Assembly: GCA_965197545.1 (NCBI GenBank)
Contig: CBDANJ010000007.1
Location: 372,001 to 436,000 of the forward strand
Length of the DNA: 64,000 nt
From: CATOSP01 sp965197545
GTDB taxonomy: Bacteria > Chloroflexota > Dehalococcoidia > Lucifugimonadales > UBA3495
Direction of reading: 5' to 3'
A program made the position numbers and the translations under genes. The notes under the pieces were generated by a model. It saw only the letters and a program-made list of their open reading frames with translations. It made no database searches and was not told where the DNA came from. Numbering within the stretch: position 1 is the stretch's first letter; each line of letters starts with the position of its first letter. Below, piece after piece: positions 49,992 through 58,811 of the stretch.

Positions 49992-50990
49992 ATGTTGGAT
50001 ATAGTCGGCAAAAGGGGTTGGTACTTCTTGGTTTCAGCCCTGCTTATTCTCCCGGGACTGGTCTCGATGATTGCCCCTCCGGACGGGTGGGCGGCCGGCG
50101 GATCCGGGCTCAAACCCGGCATAGACTTTTCCAGCGGGTCGGCGTTGCAAGCCTCCTTCAAGGCGCCGGTGACGGAGTCCCAGATCAAACGCCGGTTGGA
50201 TGTCCTGGGTCACGATGAAGCCTTGATCCAGAAAATCGGGTCGCGCTTATTCTTCATACGCACCAGGGTGCTCGAGGAAGCCGTCGAGGGCGGAGAGTCG
50301 GAGCGGGAACGCATCGAACAGGACCTGGATGAGAACCTCGGACTCGAACGGGACAAAACACAGTTCGCCTCGGTCTCTCCCATAATCGCCGCGGAGACGG
50401 TCCGAACAGCGTTCCTTGCGGTGCTGGTCGCTTCAATTGGCATATTGCTTTACATCTGGTACGCGTTCCGCCGGGTCCCCAGGGCCTACCGGTACGGCGT
50501 TAGCGCCATTCTCGCCCTGGTCCATGACGTGCTGTTCGTGCTGGGGGTGTTCTCCATTCTGGGAAGAGTGATAGGCATGGAGGTCAACTCCATGTTCATC
50601 GTCGGCGTGCTGATCGTGGCGGGATACAGCGTGAACGACACGATCGTCGTGTTTGACAGGATACGGGAGAACCTGCTGCGCTACCCCGACCGCGCCCTGT
50701 CCGCTACGGTCAACCAGAGCATCATGGACACGGTTGGAAGGTCGCTGAACACCAGCTTCACGACTCTGTTCGTGTTACTGGCGCTGCTGCTTATGGGTGG
50801 GCCGAGCATCCGGGAGTTGCTGTTGGTGGTGGCCGTAGGAGCGATCATCGGTACCTACAGCTCCATCTTCGTGGCCAGCCAGTTCCTGGTTATATGGGAT
50901 CGGGGCGAGGTTTGGCGGATATTCCGGCTGGGACGCCGGTCTTCGGCTGCCGCCGCCTCTACCCTGCTATCCATCATAGGCCGGGGTTAA
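49992..50990 (+). CDS. secF: Protein translocase subunit SecF
   Basis: This 332-residue protein starts with VGKRGWYFLVSALLILPGLV, has the SecF signature GIDFSSGSALQASF, and six TM helices with VAGYSVNDTIVVFDRIREN. The Asp-Thr-Ile-Val-Val-Phe block is the conserved proton-path region. The 3' end overlaps the convergent MDR dehydrogenase gene by 17 bases. Confidence 0.96.
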   Translation: MLDIVGKRGWYFLVSALLILPGLVSMIAPPDGWAAGGSGLKPGIDFSSGSALQASFKAPVTESQIKRRLDVLGHDEALIQKIGSRLFFIRTRVLEEAVEGGESERERIEQDLDENLGLERDKTQFASVSPIIAAETVRTAFLAVLVASIGILLYIWYAFRRVPRAYRYGVSAILALVHDVLFVLGVFSILGRVIGMEVNSMFIVGVLIVAGYSVNDTIVVFDRIRENLLRYPDRALSATVNQSIMDTVGRSLNTSFTTLFVLLALLLMGGPSIRELLLVVAVGAIIGTYSSIFVASQFLVIWDRGEVWRIFRLGRRSSAAAASTLLSIIGRG

Positions 50991-52008
50991 GCGCCACCCG
51001 GCCCAGGACCCTTCGCTCGGCCATCGCCCCGACGACGGTCAACGCCTCTTCAAGTGGCAGGGGTTGGCTGACGATGGGGTCCATAAGCCCTTCGGAGACC
51101 ATGCTAGCTACACGCTGAATCGTGGCGCGGGATACCCCCGATGAACCCAAGACCCGGGCGTCCCGGAAGATGATCTCGGCCAGGTTCAGCTCCACCGGTC
51201 TTCCGGCAACCTCTCCCAGCAGGACAAGCCTGCCGTACTGGGCCAGGCAGCGTATCGTGGACTGGAAGAGCGCGGAGCCCACGTTGTCGATAATGACATC
51301 CGCCCCCTGGTCTTCAGTCAATGCCAGGACCAACTCGCTAAAATCAAGTTCGTCGGAATGGAGGATTTCCTCCGCGCCCAGGCTGGCGAACTCGCCCAGC
51401 TTCTCCGGCGACGTGGTCACAGCCATAACCCGTCCGCCCAAGGCCACGGCGGCCTGTATCGCGTGGATGCCGAGCCCTCCGCCAGCCCCCGTGACGACCA
51501 CCGAGTCACCTTCCCGGACGTTTGCAACTTGCTCGACCGCCTGGAGCGCGACTCCCATCGGGCAACCGAACAGCGACGCGCCGGTAAGGTCGAGGTCCTC
51601 GGAAATCGGTACGGCGCTGAATTCTTGAACGACGACGTATTCGGCAAACCCGCCGTTCCGGGCGTGTCCGATTCCCTCCCCGTTGAGGCACCGGTGTTCC
51701 TGTCCCTGGAGGCAACGTTGGCAGGTACTGCAGGCGTTGGTCAGGAGGGAAACCACCGGGTCTCCAGGCTGCAGAGTATCCACGTCCTGACCTACTTCGA
51801 CAACCGTGCCGGAAATCTCATGGCCCAACACCACGCCCGGCCTGACGCCCCGGCGCAGCACACCCGTCATGACCAACAGGTCGTGGTAACAGAACCCGCA
51901 GGCTTCGACCCTAATGAGGACCTCGTTGTCCCGGGGTTCGGGTATTGGCAAGTCCCGCACTGACAGAGTGGGAGGACGGCCTGCTTGTTCCACAATTAAG
52001 GCGCGCAT
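50974..52008 (-). CDS. Zinc-dependent MDR alcohol dehydrogenase
   Basis: This 344-residue enzyme has the catalytic zinc region EACGFCYHDLLV and GHEISG, and structural zinc Cys in NACSTCQRCLQGQEHRC. The cofactor loop is VVVTGAGGGLGIHAIQAA and a central NVGSALFQSTIRCL block is typical of MDR dehydrogenases. It oxidises an alcohol or reduces an aldehyde/ketone with NAD(P). It converges on secF with a short overlap. Confidence 0.92.
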   Translation of the reverse strand: MRALIVEQAGRPPTLSVRDLPIPEPRDNEVLIRVEACGFCYHDLLVMTGVLRRGVRPGVVLGHEISGTVVEVGQDVDTLQPGDPVVSLLTNACSTCQRCLQGQEHRCLNGEGIGHARNGGFAEYVVVQEFSAVPISEDLDLTGASLFGCPMGVALQAVEQVANVREGDSVVVTGAGGGLGIHAIQAAVALGGRVMAVTTSPEKLGEFASLGAEEILHSDELDFSELVLALTEDQGADVIIDNVGSALFQSTIRCLAQYGRLVLLGEVAGRPVELNLAEIIFRDARVLGSSGVSRATIQRVASMVSEGLMDPIVSQPLPLEEALTVVGAMAERRVLGRVALNPGL

Positions 52009-52391
52009 TGTGGTGGGAATTATACGCTAGAACGGACGCGGTTTCCCTTCGTCACGGAGGATACCCAGGGTCTTTCGATTGTCCGTCTGAACTGTGATTT
52101 CTCTGATTCCGGGATTTTATGATTGGAGATCATGGGAATCTCATAATCCTGTGAATCCCGGTTCGGACAATTGCGCCGATAAACGCAAGACCCCGCCTGC
52201 CAAGGCTGGAGCCCGGAGATGGGATGTTGGGAGGATTTCAGTGAAAGGGGGAGATTCCTGGCTTCCGGCTGAGGGCGGGAATGACGGCGCGATTGGACCC
52301 CTCTATAATTGGATAGGCCCGCCGGAAGAACCACGCCGCCTTTGGCGCTGGTGTATTTGCCTAAACCAGCGGGGCCACAGGGAGGCTCGAC
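52009..52391. repeat. Spacer with inverted-end repeat (TTGTCCG...GTTC-GGACAA type)
   Basis: ATTGTCCGTCTGAAC (from 52079) and GTTCGGACAAT (ending at about 52172) form imperfect inverted arms around nested GATT/AATC palindromes. This looks like the widespread TGTCTGAAC-type repeat family of many bacterial genomes. A second GC-rich block (52180-52300) ends GGCGGGAATGACGG. No gene is seen. Confidence 0.55.
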
Positions 52392-53249
52392 GTGAGAATC
52401 GGAGCGCATGTATCCACCTCTGGAGGAATCAGCAAGGCCGTGGGCCGGGGGGTTGCGATTGGTTGCGAGACTATTCAGATTTTCGGCTCGGCTCCCCAGG
52501 CCTGGGCCTTCAAGCCCGCCCCGGATTCGGAGGTCGAGGCGTTCCGACGGGAATTGGCCGAGGCGGAGATGGACCAGGTGTACCTCCACGCGATTTACCT
52601 GATTAACATGGGGGCCAAGGACCCGGCCCAGGTGGAAAAAGGCGTCCAGTCTCTAATCAACTATATGACCCTTGCGGAGGCAATCGGAGCTGAAGGCGTG
52701 ATCTTTCACCCCGGCAGCCACAAGGGTGTTGGGTTCGAGGCGGTTCTTCCGCAGGTGGTGGACGCGGTCTCGAAAGTCCTGGAGAACTCCCCGGAGGGCC
52801 CCTATCTGGCCGTGGAAAACATGGCCGGGATGGGGCAACACATAGGAGCCAAGTTTGATGAATTAGGCCAGATCATTAAGGGCGTTGACAACCCGCGGCT
52901 AAGAGTGTGCCTCGACACTCAACACACCTTCGCCGCGGGGTACGATCTGACTAACGGACAGGGGATCGAAGATATGATCTCCGAGTTTGACGATGCAATC
53001 GGGCTGGGCAGGTTGGCCGCCGTTCATGCGAATGACTCCAAGCGCCCCTGCGGCTCCGGAGTGGACCGCCACGATAATATTGGGGAAGGATTCATCGGTG
53101 AAGCGGGGTTTGCCTCGATCATGGGTCATCCGTCTTTCGCCAACGTTCCCTTCTTCCTGGAAGTCCCCGGATTCGAAGGTAAGGGCCCGGACCTGCAAAA
53201 CATCGATATCCTGAAGTCGATCAGGCAGCGGGTGGGTCTGGACCGTTAA
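52392..53249 (+). CDS. nfo: Endonuclease IV (deoxyribonuclease IV)
   Basis: This 285-residue AP endonuclease begins RIGAHVSTSGGISKAVGRGV and has IFHPGSHKG and NPRLRVCLDTQHTFAAGYDL. Its C-terminal part carries VHANDSKRPCGSGVDRHDNIGEG, supplying the trinuclear zinc ligands. It repairs abasic sites. The next gene starts on its stop (TAATG), so the two are coupled. Confidence 0.96.
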   Translation: MRIGAHVSTSGGISKAVGRGVAIGCETIQIFGSAPQAWAFKPAPDSEVEAFRRELAEAEMDQVYLHAIYLINMGAKDPAQVEKGVQSLINYMTLAEAIGAEGVIFHPGSHKGVGFEAVLPQVVDAVSKVLENSPEGPYLAVENMAGMGQHIGAKFDELGQIIKGVDNPRLRVCLDTQHTFAAGYDLTNGQGIEDMISEFDDAIGLGRLAAVHANDSKRPCGSGVDRHDNIGEGFIGEAGFASIMGHPSFANVPFFLEVPGFEGKGPDLQNIDILKSIRQRVGLDR

Positions 53250-53614
53250 TGCGCATCTCCCGGAGAGAATTCAACCGGCTGGTGCGGGCGGCTTACCGTC
53301 AGTTGCCCCCCGCCATGCAGGACGCCATCGACAACGTGGCCATTGTGGTTGAGGACTGGCCTAGTGCGGAAGACATGGAGCTTGTCGACGGGAAAGGCAC
53401 TCTGTTTGGGCTCTACATGGGTGTGCCGTTGCCGGAACGGGAAGGGGCGGGTCCGGCGCTTCCCGACAGGATCGCCATTTTCAGGCAGCCCATAGTGGCA
53501 AGTTGCTCCTCCAGGGCGATGGTGAAGGAAGAGATCCGGACCACCCTTTTGCATGAGATCGGGCACTACCTGGGGATGAGCGAAGAAGACCTTCACCGCG
53601 TTGGGTACGGCTAG
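53249..53614 (+). CDS. PF06262-like zincin metallopeptidase
   Basis: This is a 121-residue protein of the small zincin family often found beside housekeeping genes. The zinc motif is LLHEIGHYLGM near the C-terminus, followed by EEDLHRVGYG. The N-terminal MRISRREFNRLVRAAYRQLP opening fits the family. The ATG overlaps the nfo stop by one base. Substrates of this family are unknown. Confidence 0.85.
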   Translation: MRISRREFNRLVRAAYRQLPPAMQDAIDNVAIVVEDWPSAEDMELVDGKGTLFGLYMGVPLPEREGAGPALPDRIAIFRQPIVASCSSRAMVKEEIRTTLLHEIGHYLGMSEEDLHRVGYG

Positions 53615-53644
53615 AGTTGGGGGTATGTAACGTTCCAGAGTTTC

Positions 53645-54163
53645 ATGCTTAGCCAGTTATTCCGAAGGACGGCACATACACTGGCCTTACTGATAGCCAC
53701 CGGGTTCGGATGTGGACTGTCGCCAATCGCTCCTGGCACGGTTGGCAGCCTTGTGGCGGTGGTCCTCTACTACTTTTCCCCGCTGGTTGCGGGTTCGCTC
53801 TTTCATCGGGGTGATCCGGACTTGCTGGTTTTTCTCCTGCTTCTAGCGGTCAGTTTCTTCGTGGGTATATGGGCTGCCAATGTAATCTCTTCACCGTCGA
53901 ACCCGGACCCCCGCGGGTTTGTTTGGGACGAGTTCGTGGGAATGTGGGTGACCTGCCTGCTGCTGGACAAACATGTCATGATGTTGGCCATAGCGTTCGC
54001 AGCTTTCCGATTCTTCGACGTGGTAAAACCCTTCCCAATACGGCGCCTGGAACGGCTTCCTGGTGGGCTGGGGATCATGGCGGATGACCTGCTGGCTGGT
54101 ATATACGGGGCGGTCCTGTGCAACCTCTCGTGGTTTGTGTTATTTGTCACGGCTAGAATCTGA
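53645..54163 (+). CDS. pgpA: Phosphatidylglycerophosphatase A
   Basis: This 172-residue membrane enzyme has LSPIAPGTVGSLVAVV at the start, then DPRGFVWDEFVGMWVTCLL and FFDVVKPFPIRRLERLPGGL, and GIMADDLLAGIYGAV near the C-terminus, the ordered signatures of PgpA. It dephosphorylates phosphatidylglycerophosphate to PG. About four hydrophobic segments are present. It lies 30 bases after the zincin gene. Confidence 0.93.
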   Translation: MLSQLFRRTAHTLALLIATGFGCGLSPIAPGTVGSLVAVVLYYFSPLVAGSLFHRGDPDLLVFLLLLAVSFFVGIWAANVISSPSNPDPRGFVWDEFVGMWVTCLLLDKHVMMLAIAFAAFRFFDVVKPFPIRRLERLPGGLGIMADDLLAGIYGAVLCNLSWFVLFVTARI

Positions 54164-54197
54164 CTAACCGTGGGCCGGTCTGGAGGGTGTCTTCAGA

Positions 54198-54226
54198 TTG
54201 CCCGGCATTTGGGGCTGTGATATACT
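54198..54226 (+). promoter_or_regulatory. Sigma-70-type promoter of the rpsB operon
   Basis: TTGCCC (54198-54203), a 17-base spacer and TATACT (54221-54226) precede the rpsB ATG by about 120 bases, leaving room for a leader of ribosomal-protein type. Confidence 0.7.
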
Positions 54227-54345
54227 TCACGGCACTAATGGACGCCTGAAGGCGCTTCCCAGGTAGTTGTGTGCCTTGGCCCCATCAAGGGGCTATACTG
54301 GGGAGGGCCAGTGACCCATAAAGCAGGAAGAGAAAGGCAGACTAT

Positions 54346-55296
54346 ATGGTACAAGCAGTAGACACCCCAGTCGACGAGCGCCCATCTCCCCCACCCAGAG
54401 AACCGTTGACGATGAAATCGCTTCTCGAAGCCGGGGTCCATTTCGGGCACCAGACCCGGAGATGGAACCCGCAGATGAAGCGCTACATCTTCACCCAGCG
54501 AAATGGCATCCACATCATTGACCTGCAGCAGACCCTTGGTCTAATCAACGAAGCCCACCGGGCCATGGTCCAACTTGCGGCCGAAGGCGGCAAGGTGCTG
54601 TTTGTCGGCACCAAGCGCCAAGCCCAGGAAGTGGTGCAGAGCGAAGCGGAACGCTGCGGAATGTGGTACGTCAACCAGCGGTGGCTTGGTGGAACCCTGA
54701 CCAACTTCCAGACTATTCGCACGCGGATCAACTACATGCTCGAGCTTCAGCAAAAGCGGGACCAGGGTTACTTCAGGGTCCTGCCCAAGAAGGAAGGCGT
54801 GAAGCTTCGGGACACTCTCGCCCGCCTGGAAAAGTATTTCCTGGGCTTGAGGGACATGACTGAATTGCCCAAGGCCCTGTTCGTAGTTGACATCGGGAAA
54901 GAGGACATCTGCATAGCAGAAGCGATACGGATGGGTGTACAAGTCTTCGCGATCGTGGACACTGACTGCGATCCAGACAAAGTAACCCACGCCATCCCTG
55001 GCAACGACGACGCGGTGCGTTCCATCCGCCTGATCTCCGGTAGAATGGCCACGGCGGCGTTGGAAGGGCAGGCCCAGCGCGAGGCTATTGTCCTTGCCCA
55101 ACAAGAAGAGGCCGCGTTAGCTGAAGCGGCTGAACGCGAAGCCTTGGGGTTGGATGAGGAAGAGGATGGCGACTCCGAGCTGACCCTGGACGAGCAGATC
55201 CAGCGGGACATGGAGTTCATAATCGAGGAGTCGGATTTCACCGCCTCCGCTCCCGCACAGGCTGAACCCGAAGCCGAGGCGCCGCCCACCGAATAG
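54346..55296 (+). CDS. rpsB: 30S ribosomal protein S2
   Basis: This 316-residue S2 has a short N-terminal extension before TMKSLLEAGVHFGHQTRRWN, then YIFTQRNGIHIIDLQQT, GKVLFVGTKRQAQEVV and WLGGTLTNFQT. The last about 70 residues form an acidic, Ala/Glu-rich tail beyond the conserved core, longer than E. coli S2 (241 residues). It heads the rpsB-tsf-pyrH-frr-uppS-cdsA-dxr-rseP operon. Confidence 0.97.
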   Translation: MVQAVDTPVDERPSPPPREPLTMKSLLEAGVHFGHQTRRWNPQMKRYIFTQRNGIHIIDLQQTLGLINEAHRAMVQLAAEGGKVLFVGTKRQAQEVVQSEAERCGMWYVNQRWLGGTLTNFQTIRTRINYMLELQQKRDQGYFRVLPKKEGVKLRDTLARLEKYFLGLRDMTELPKALFVVDIGKEDICIAEAIRMGVQVFAIVDTDCDPDKVTHAIPGNDDAVRSIRLISGRMATAALEGQAQREAIVLAQQEEAALAEAAEREALGLDEEEDGDSELTLDEQIQRDMEFIIEESDFTASAPAQAEPEAEAPPTE

Positions 55297-55407
55297 GTTT
55301 ATTACCCGGGTTGCTGGACGTAGGTAAGCACGTCTTTACTCACTCCAGCGCCCGTGTGGTAAGAATACTCTTTTCTTCGCCTTCTTAATTACACAGGAGG
55401 GACGCAC

Positions 55408-55911
55408 TTGGCCGTCACCGTCGAGCAAATTCGGGACCTCCGGAACCAGACCGGCGCCGGTGTAATGGACTGCAAACAAGCCCTGGAGGCCAGCGATGGC
55501 GACCTGGAGAAGGCTGCGGAAGCTCTCCGGGCAAAGGGTTTTGCCCAGGCGGCCAGACGGTCGGACCGGATTACCAACCAGGGACTCGTCGAAGCCTATG
55601 TGCATACCGGGGGGCGTGTGGCCGCAATGGTCGAATTGGGTTGCGAGACCGACTTCGTTGCCCGCACTCCCGAGTTCAAGGACCTGGCCCACGACATCGC
55701 GATGCAAGTTGCGGCTATGGCTCCGGCATATCTGGACGAAGACGATATCGAAGAGGGAGACGAACGCCCTCCGGCCCAGGTCAGCTTGCTACGGCAACCC
55801 TTTATCAAAGACAACTCAAGCTCCGTGGCTGAAGTTGTCCAGGAATTGGCCGCCAAAATGGGGGAAAACGTCAAGGTGCTTCGATTTTCCAGATTGGCGC
55901 TGGGGGAGTAG
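55408..55911 (+). CDS. tsf: Elongation factor Ts
   Basis: This 167-residue protein has the UBA-like N-terminus IRDLRNQTGAGVMDCKQALEA and the core TDFVARTPEFKDLAHDIAMQVAA. It is short, like Thermus-type EF-Ts with a single core subdomain. It starts with TTG 55408, where AGGAGG (55395-55400) is spaced by 7 bases. EF-Ts recycles EF-Tu-GDP. Confidence 0.95.
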   Translation: MAVTVEQIRDLRNQTGAGVMDCKQALEASDGDLEKAAEALRAKGFAQAARRSDRITNQGLVEAYVHTGGRVAAMVELGCETDFVARTPEFKDLAHDIAMQVAAMAPAYLDEDDIEEGDERPPAQVSLLRQPFIKDNSSSVAEVVQELAAKMGENVKVLRFSRLALGE

Positions 55912-55926
55912 CCCCGGCCGGACGCG

Positions 55927-56652
55927 ATGAGCCAGGCTCGGTACAGTCGGGTTGTTCTCAAGATAAGCGGCGAGTCTTTGAAGGGCGCCCAGGAGTACGG
56001 CATTGAACCGACGGCCGTGAACTACCTTTCCGACCAGATAATCGAAGCCCACGAACTGGGCGTCGAGGTCGCTGTGGTGGTTGGAGGCGGCAACATCATG
56101 CGCGGCGCTTCGGCCGAGGCGCAGGGTATGGACCGGGCTACGGCGGACTACTCGGGAATGATTGCCACCATCATAAATGCCCTGGCCCTGCAGGACAGTT
56201 TGGAACAGCGGGGGATCACCACCCGGACCCAGACCGCACTGCAAATTCAGGCGGTGGCCGAGCCTTATATCCGCAGGCGGGCGATCCGCCACCTCGAAAA
56301 GGGACGGGTCGTGTTATTTGCCGCTGGCACCGGCAACCCCTTCGTGACCACCGACACAGCTTCAGCGCTCCGAGCATTGGAAATCAACGCCCAGGTCCTG
56401 CTCATGGCCAAAAACAACGTCGACGGTGTCTACGATTCGGACCCCAACGAGAATCCTGACGCCCGCCGTTTTGGCAACCTGGACTACATGGACGCATTGA
56501 ATCGGCGACTGGGCGTAATGGACACCACCGCCCTGTCCATATGCATGGACAACGAGTTGCCCATCGTCGTGTTCGATATCTTCCGGCCTGGAAGCATGGG
56601 CCGAATCCTATGCGGTGAACCCGTAGGCACCTTAATCACCGGGAGGGATTGA
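55927..56652 (+). CDS. pyrH: Uridylate kinase
   Basis: This 241-residue kinase has the amino-acid-kinase-fold start VVLKISGESLKG, VVVGGGNIMRGA, the TADYSGMIATIINALAL block, AAGTGNPFVTTDTASALRA and NNVDGVYDSDP. It converts UMP to UDP in pyrimidine synthesis and is normally a hexamer. It overlaps the start region of frr. Confidence 0.97.
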   Translation: MSQARYSRVVLKISGESLKGAQEYGIEPTAVNYLSDQIIEAHELGVEVAVVVGGGNIMRGASAEAQGMDRATADYSGMIATIINALALQDSLEQRGITTRTQTALQIQAVAEPYIRRRAIRHLEKGRVVLFAAGTGNPFVTTDTASALRALEINAQVLLMAKNNVDGVYDSDPNENPDARRFGNLDYMDALNRRLGVMDTTALSICMDNELPIVVFDIFRPGSMGRILCGEPVGTLITGRD

Positions 56653-56654
56653 CC

Positions 56655-57239
56655 GTGGCAACGAGGAACGATGACCAACAGACCCCCGAAAACGTGCTGT
56701 CGGAAACTGACCGGAAGATGGACCGCGCCATCGACGCCCTGAAGCGGGACCTGAACACCCTGCGCACCGGAAGGGCTACTCCGGCCCTGATCGAGAATGT
56801 GCCCGTCGACTATTACGGGTCCCCCACTCCCCTGAAGCAGATCGCCTCCATTTCCGCCCCGGACGCTCGCGCAATTCTGGTCCAGCCCTGGGACAAACAG
56901 GCTCTTCGCGAGATAGAAAGAAGCCTGATGAAGTCTGAGATGGGCTTCAACCCGTCCAACGACGGAAACAATATCACTGTGCCCATACCGCCACTGACCC
57001 AGGAACGCCGGCAGGAACTGGTCCGGTTGCTCAAGCGCAAGATCGAAGATGGCAAGGTGTCCGTGCGTAATGTACGGCGTGATGGGCAAGACACGCTGCG
57101 CAAGATGGAGCGTGACAAGTCCATTTCACAGGACCAAAATCGCAGGGCCCAAGACCAGTTACAGAAGGCTACGGACAACCATACCAAGCAGATCGACCAG
57201 GTCGGGGTCGAAAAAGAAGCGGAGATCATGCAGGTCTAG
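56655..57239 (+). CDS. frr: Ribosome recycling factor
   Basis: This 194-residue RRF has two stem regions ending DLNTLRTGRATPALIENVPV, a beta-rich head with YGSPTPLKQIASIS, then PPLTQERRQELVRLLKRKIE and RRDGQDTLRKME. The GTG at 56655 is favoured because GGGAGG lies 8 bases upstream; a TTG at 56649 is too close to it. Confidence 0.95.
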   Translation: MATRNDDQQTPENVLSETDRKMDRAIDALKRDLNTLRTGRATPALIENVPVDYYGSPTPLKQIASISAPDARAILVQPWDKQALREIERSLMKSEMGFNPSNDGNNITVPIPPLTQERRQELVRLLKRKIEDGKVSVRNVRRDGQDTLRKMERDKSISQDQNRRAQDQLQKATDNHTKQIDQVGVEKEAEIMQV

Positions 57240-57242
57240 CTG

Positions 57243-57986
57243 ATGCAACTAGGGACCAAAGTCTCCCAACAGGGCCAACCGGCCCTGCCAGGCGTTCCCG
57301 GACACGTGGCTATCATCATGGACGGCAACGGCAGGTGGGCCAAACAGCGAGGGCTTCCGCGACTGGAGGGGCACCGGGTCGGGGTCGAACGGATTCAGAG
57401 AATTCTGGATACTCTGTCGCGGCGCCAGGTCCGGTACGTCACCCTGTACGCTTTCTCCACCGAGAATTGGAGCCGTCCCGAAACCGAAGTTACCGGGATT
57501 TTGGAAATCCTCCACCATGCCCTCCGCGAACAGACCGCGGCGCTGCACCAGAATAACGTCCGTTTAGTCCACATTGGCAAAATCGAACGGCTTGGGCCCG
57601 AGATTCAAAAGGAAGTTGCCTGGGCGCAGAAGATGACCCAGGACAACACCGGAATCACGCTGAACGTTGCCTTGGACTACGGGGGGCGGGAAGAGATCCT
57701 GGAAGCGGTGCGCAGGATCATTCGTGACGGGGTAAAAGAAGAGGCGGTGGACGAAGGACTATTCCGGACCTACCTCTTTACCCACGAATCTCCAGACCCG
57801 GACCTAATCATTCGGACTGGCGGCGAGCTTAGAATCAGCAACTTCTTGCTGTGGCAATCGGCTTACAGCGAGTATTACCACACCACCACGCTCTGGCCGG
57901 ACCTCGACTGTGATGAGTTGGAGCGTGTCCTGGAGGAGTACAGCCGCCGTCAGCGGCGCTTCGGCAGAGTAGACCCCGAGGAGTAG
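57243..57986 (+). CDS. uppS: Undecaprenyl diphosphate synthase (isoprenyl transferase)
   Basis: This 247-residue cis-prenyltransferase has HVAIIMDGNGRWAKQRGLPR at the start with the catalytic Asp, then YVTLYAFSTENWSRP and DLIIRTGGELRISNFLLWQS and a late YSEYYHTTTLWPDLD. It makes the C55 lipid carrier for peptidoglycan. It follows frr by 3 bases. Confidence 0.96.
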   Translation: MQLGTKVSQQGQPALPGVPGHVAIIMDGNGRWAKQRGLPRLEGHRVGVERIQRILDTLSRRQVRYVTLYAFSTENWSRPETEVTGILEILHHALREQTAALHQNNVRLVHIGKIERLGPEIQKEVAWAQKMTQDNTGITLNVALDYGGREEILEAVRRIIRDGVKEEAVDEGLFRTYLFTHESPDPDLIIRTGGELRISNFLLWQSAYSEYYHTTTLWPDLDCDELERVLEEYSRRQRRFGRVDPEE

Positions 57987-57989
57987 TTC

Positions 57990-58811
57990 TTGCTTCCGCG
58001 GGTCCTGACGGCCCTGGTTGGCCTCCCGGTCCTACTTGCGGCTATCTGGTCCGGTGGTTTCTGGCTCACGGCGTTGGCGCTGTTGGCCGCGGGGCTGGGA
58101 GTGCGCGAGTTCTACCGGTTGACACCCCCCAGTGTGGGAGCTTTGTCCACCGGCCTCGGTGTGTTGTGGGTAGTGGCGATGGTGTTGGGAGCGGAGGCGG
58201 CCTCTGGTCCCGGTAGCTTCTTGCAAATCTCCGCGGTGATCTGGCTGGCCGGGGCGTTCGCGGCGCTCCTGTGGCTGACAGCGCTATATTCCGGCGGCAG
58301 TTACGTCACCGCCGGAATATACACCTTGGCCGGGCCTGCATACGCTGGATTTCTGTTGTCCCATGCGCTGGTCCTGCGGGAATTCGGGGGCTTGGAGGAA
58401 TTGGGTCGGCTCTGGCTACTGTTTGCGCTCCTGGTCACATTCGCCACCGATACCGGGGCGTTGCTGGTGGGCCGGACCCTGGGACGGCGCCGGATGGCCC
58501 CCAGAATCAGCCCGGGTAAGACCTGGGAAGGCTCGGCCGGAGGATTTACAGCCGCAATCGCAACCGCCGCCGGGCTCGGACTACTCCTGGACCTGGGAGT
58601 CGTGTTGTGGCAAGTGTTGGTCATCGGTGCTACAGTGGGCGTGGTCTCCCAGTTGGGGGACTTGCTTGAATCCGCCCTGAAACGTTTATCGAATGTTAAG
58701 GATGCCGGTAGTATAATCCCTGGACACGGTGGGATTCTTGACCGAATGGACAGTCTCGTGATCTCTCTACCCGCGGTCTACTACCTCGCGGTTACGGTAT
58801 TTGCACCATGA
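57990..58811 (+). CDS. cdsA: Phosphatidate cytidylyltransferase
   Basis: This 273-residue, multi-helix membrane protein ends in the CdsA signature: a late SQLGDLLESALKR with Asp/Lys-rich spacing and IIPGHGGILDRMDSL. It makes CDP-diacylglycerol for phospholipids, which PgpA's pathway uses. The TTG start has a GAGGAG site six bases upstream. The stop overlaps the dxr ATG (ATGA). Confidence 0.94.
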   Translation: MLPRVLTALVGLPVLLAAIWSGGFWLTALALLAAGLGVREFYRLTPPSVGALSTGLGVLWVVAMVLGAEAASGPGSFLQISAVIWLAGAFAALLWLTALYSGGSYVTAGIYTLAGPAYAGFLLSHALVLREFGGLEELGRLWLLFALLVTFATDTGALLVGRTLGRRRMAPRISPGKTWEGSAGGFTAAIATAAGLGLLLDLGVVLWQVLVIGATVGVVSQLGDLLESALKRLSNVKDAGSIIPGHGGILDRMDSLVISLPAVYYLAVTVFAP

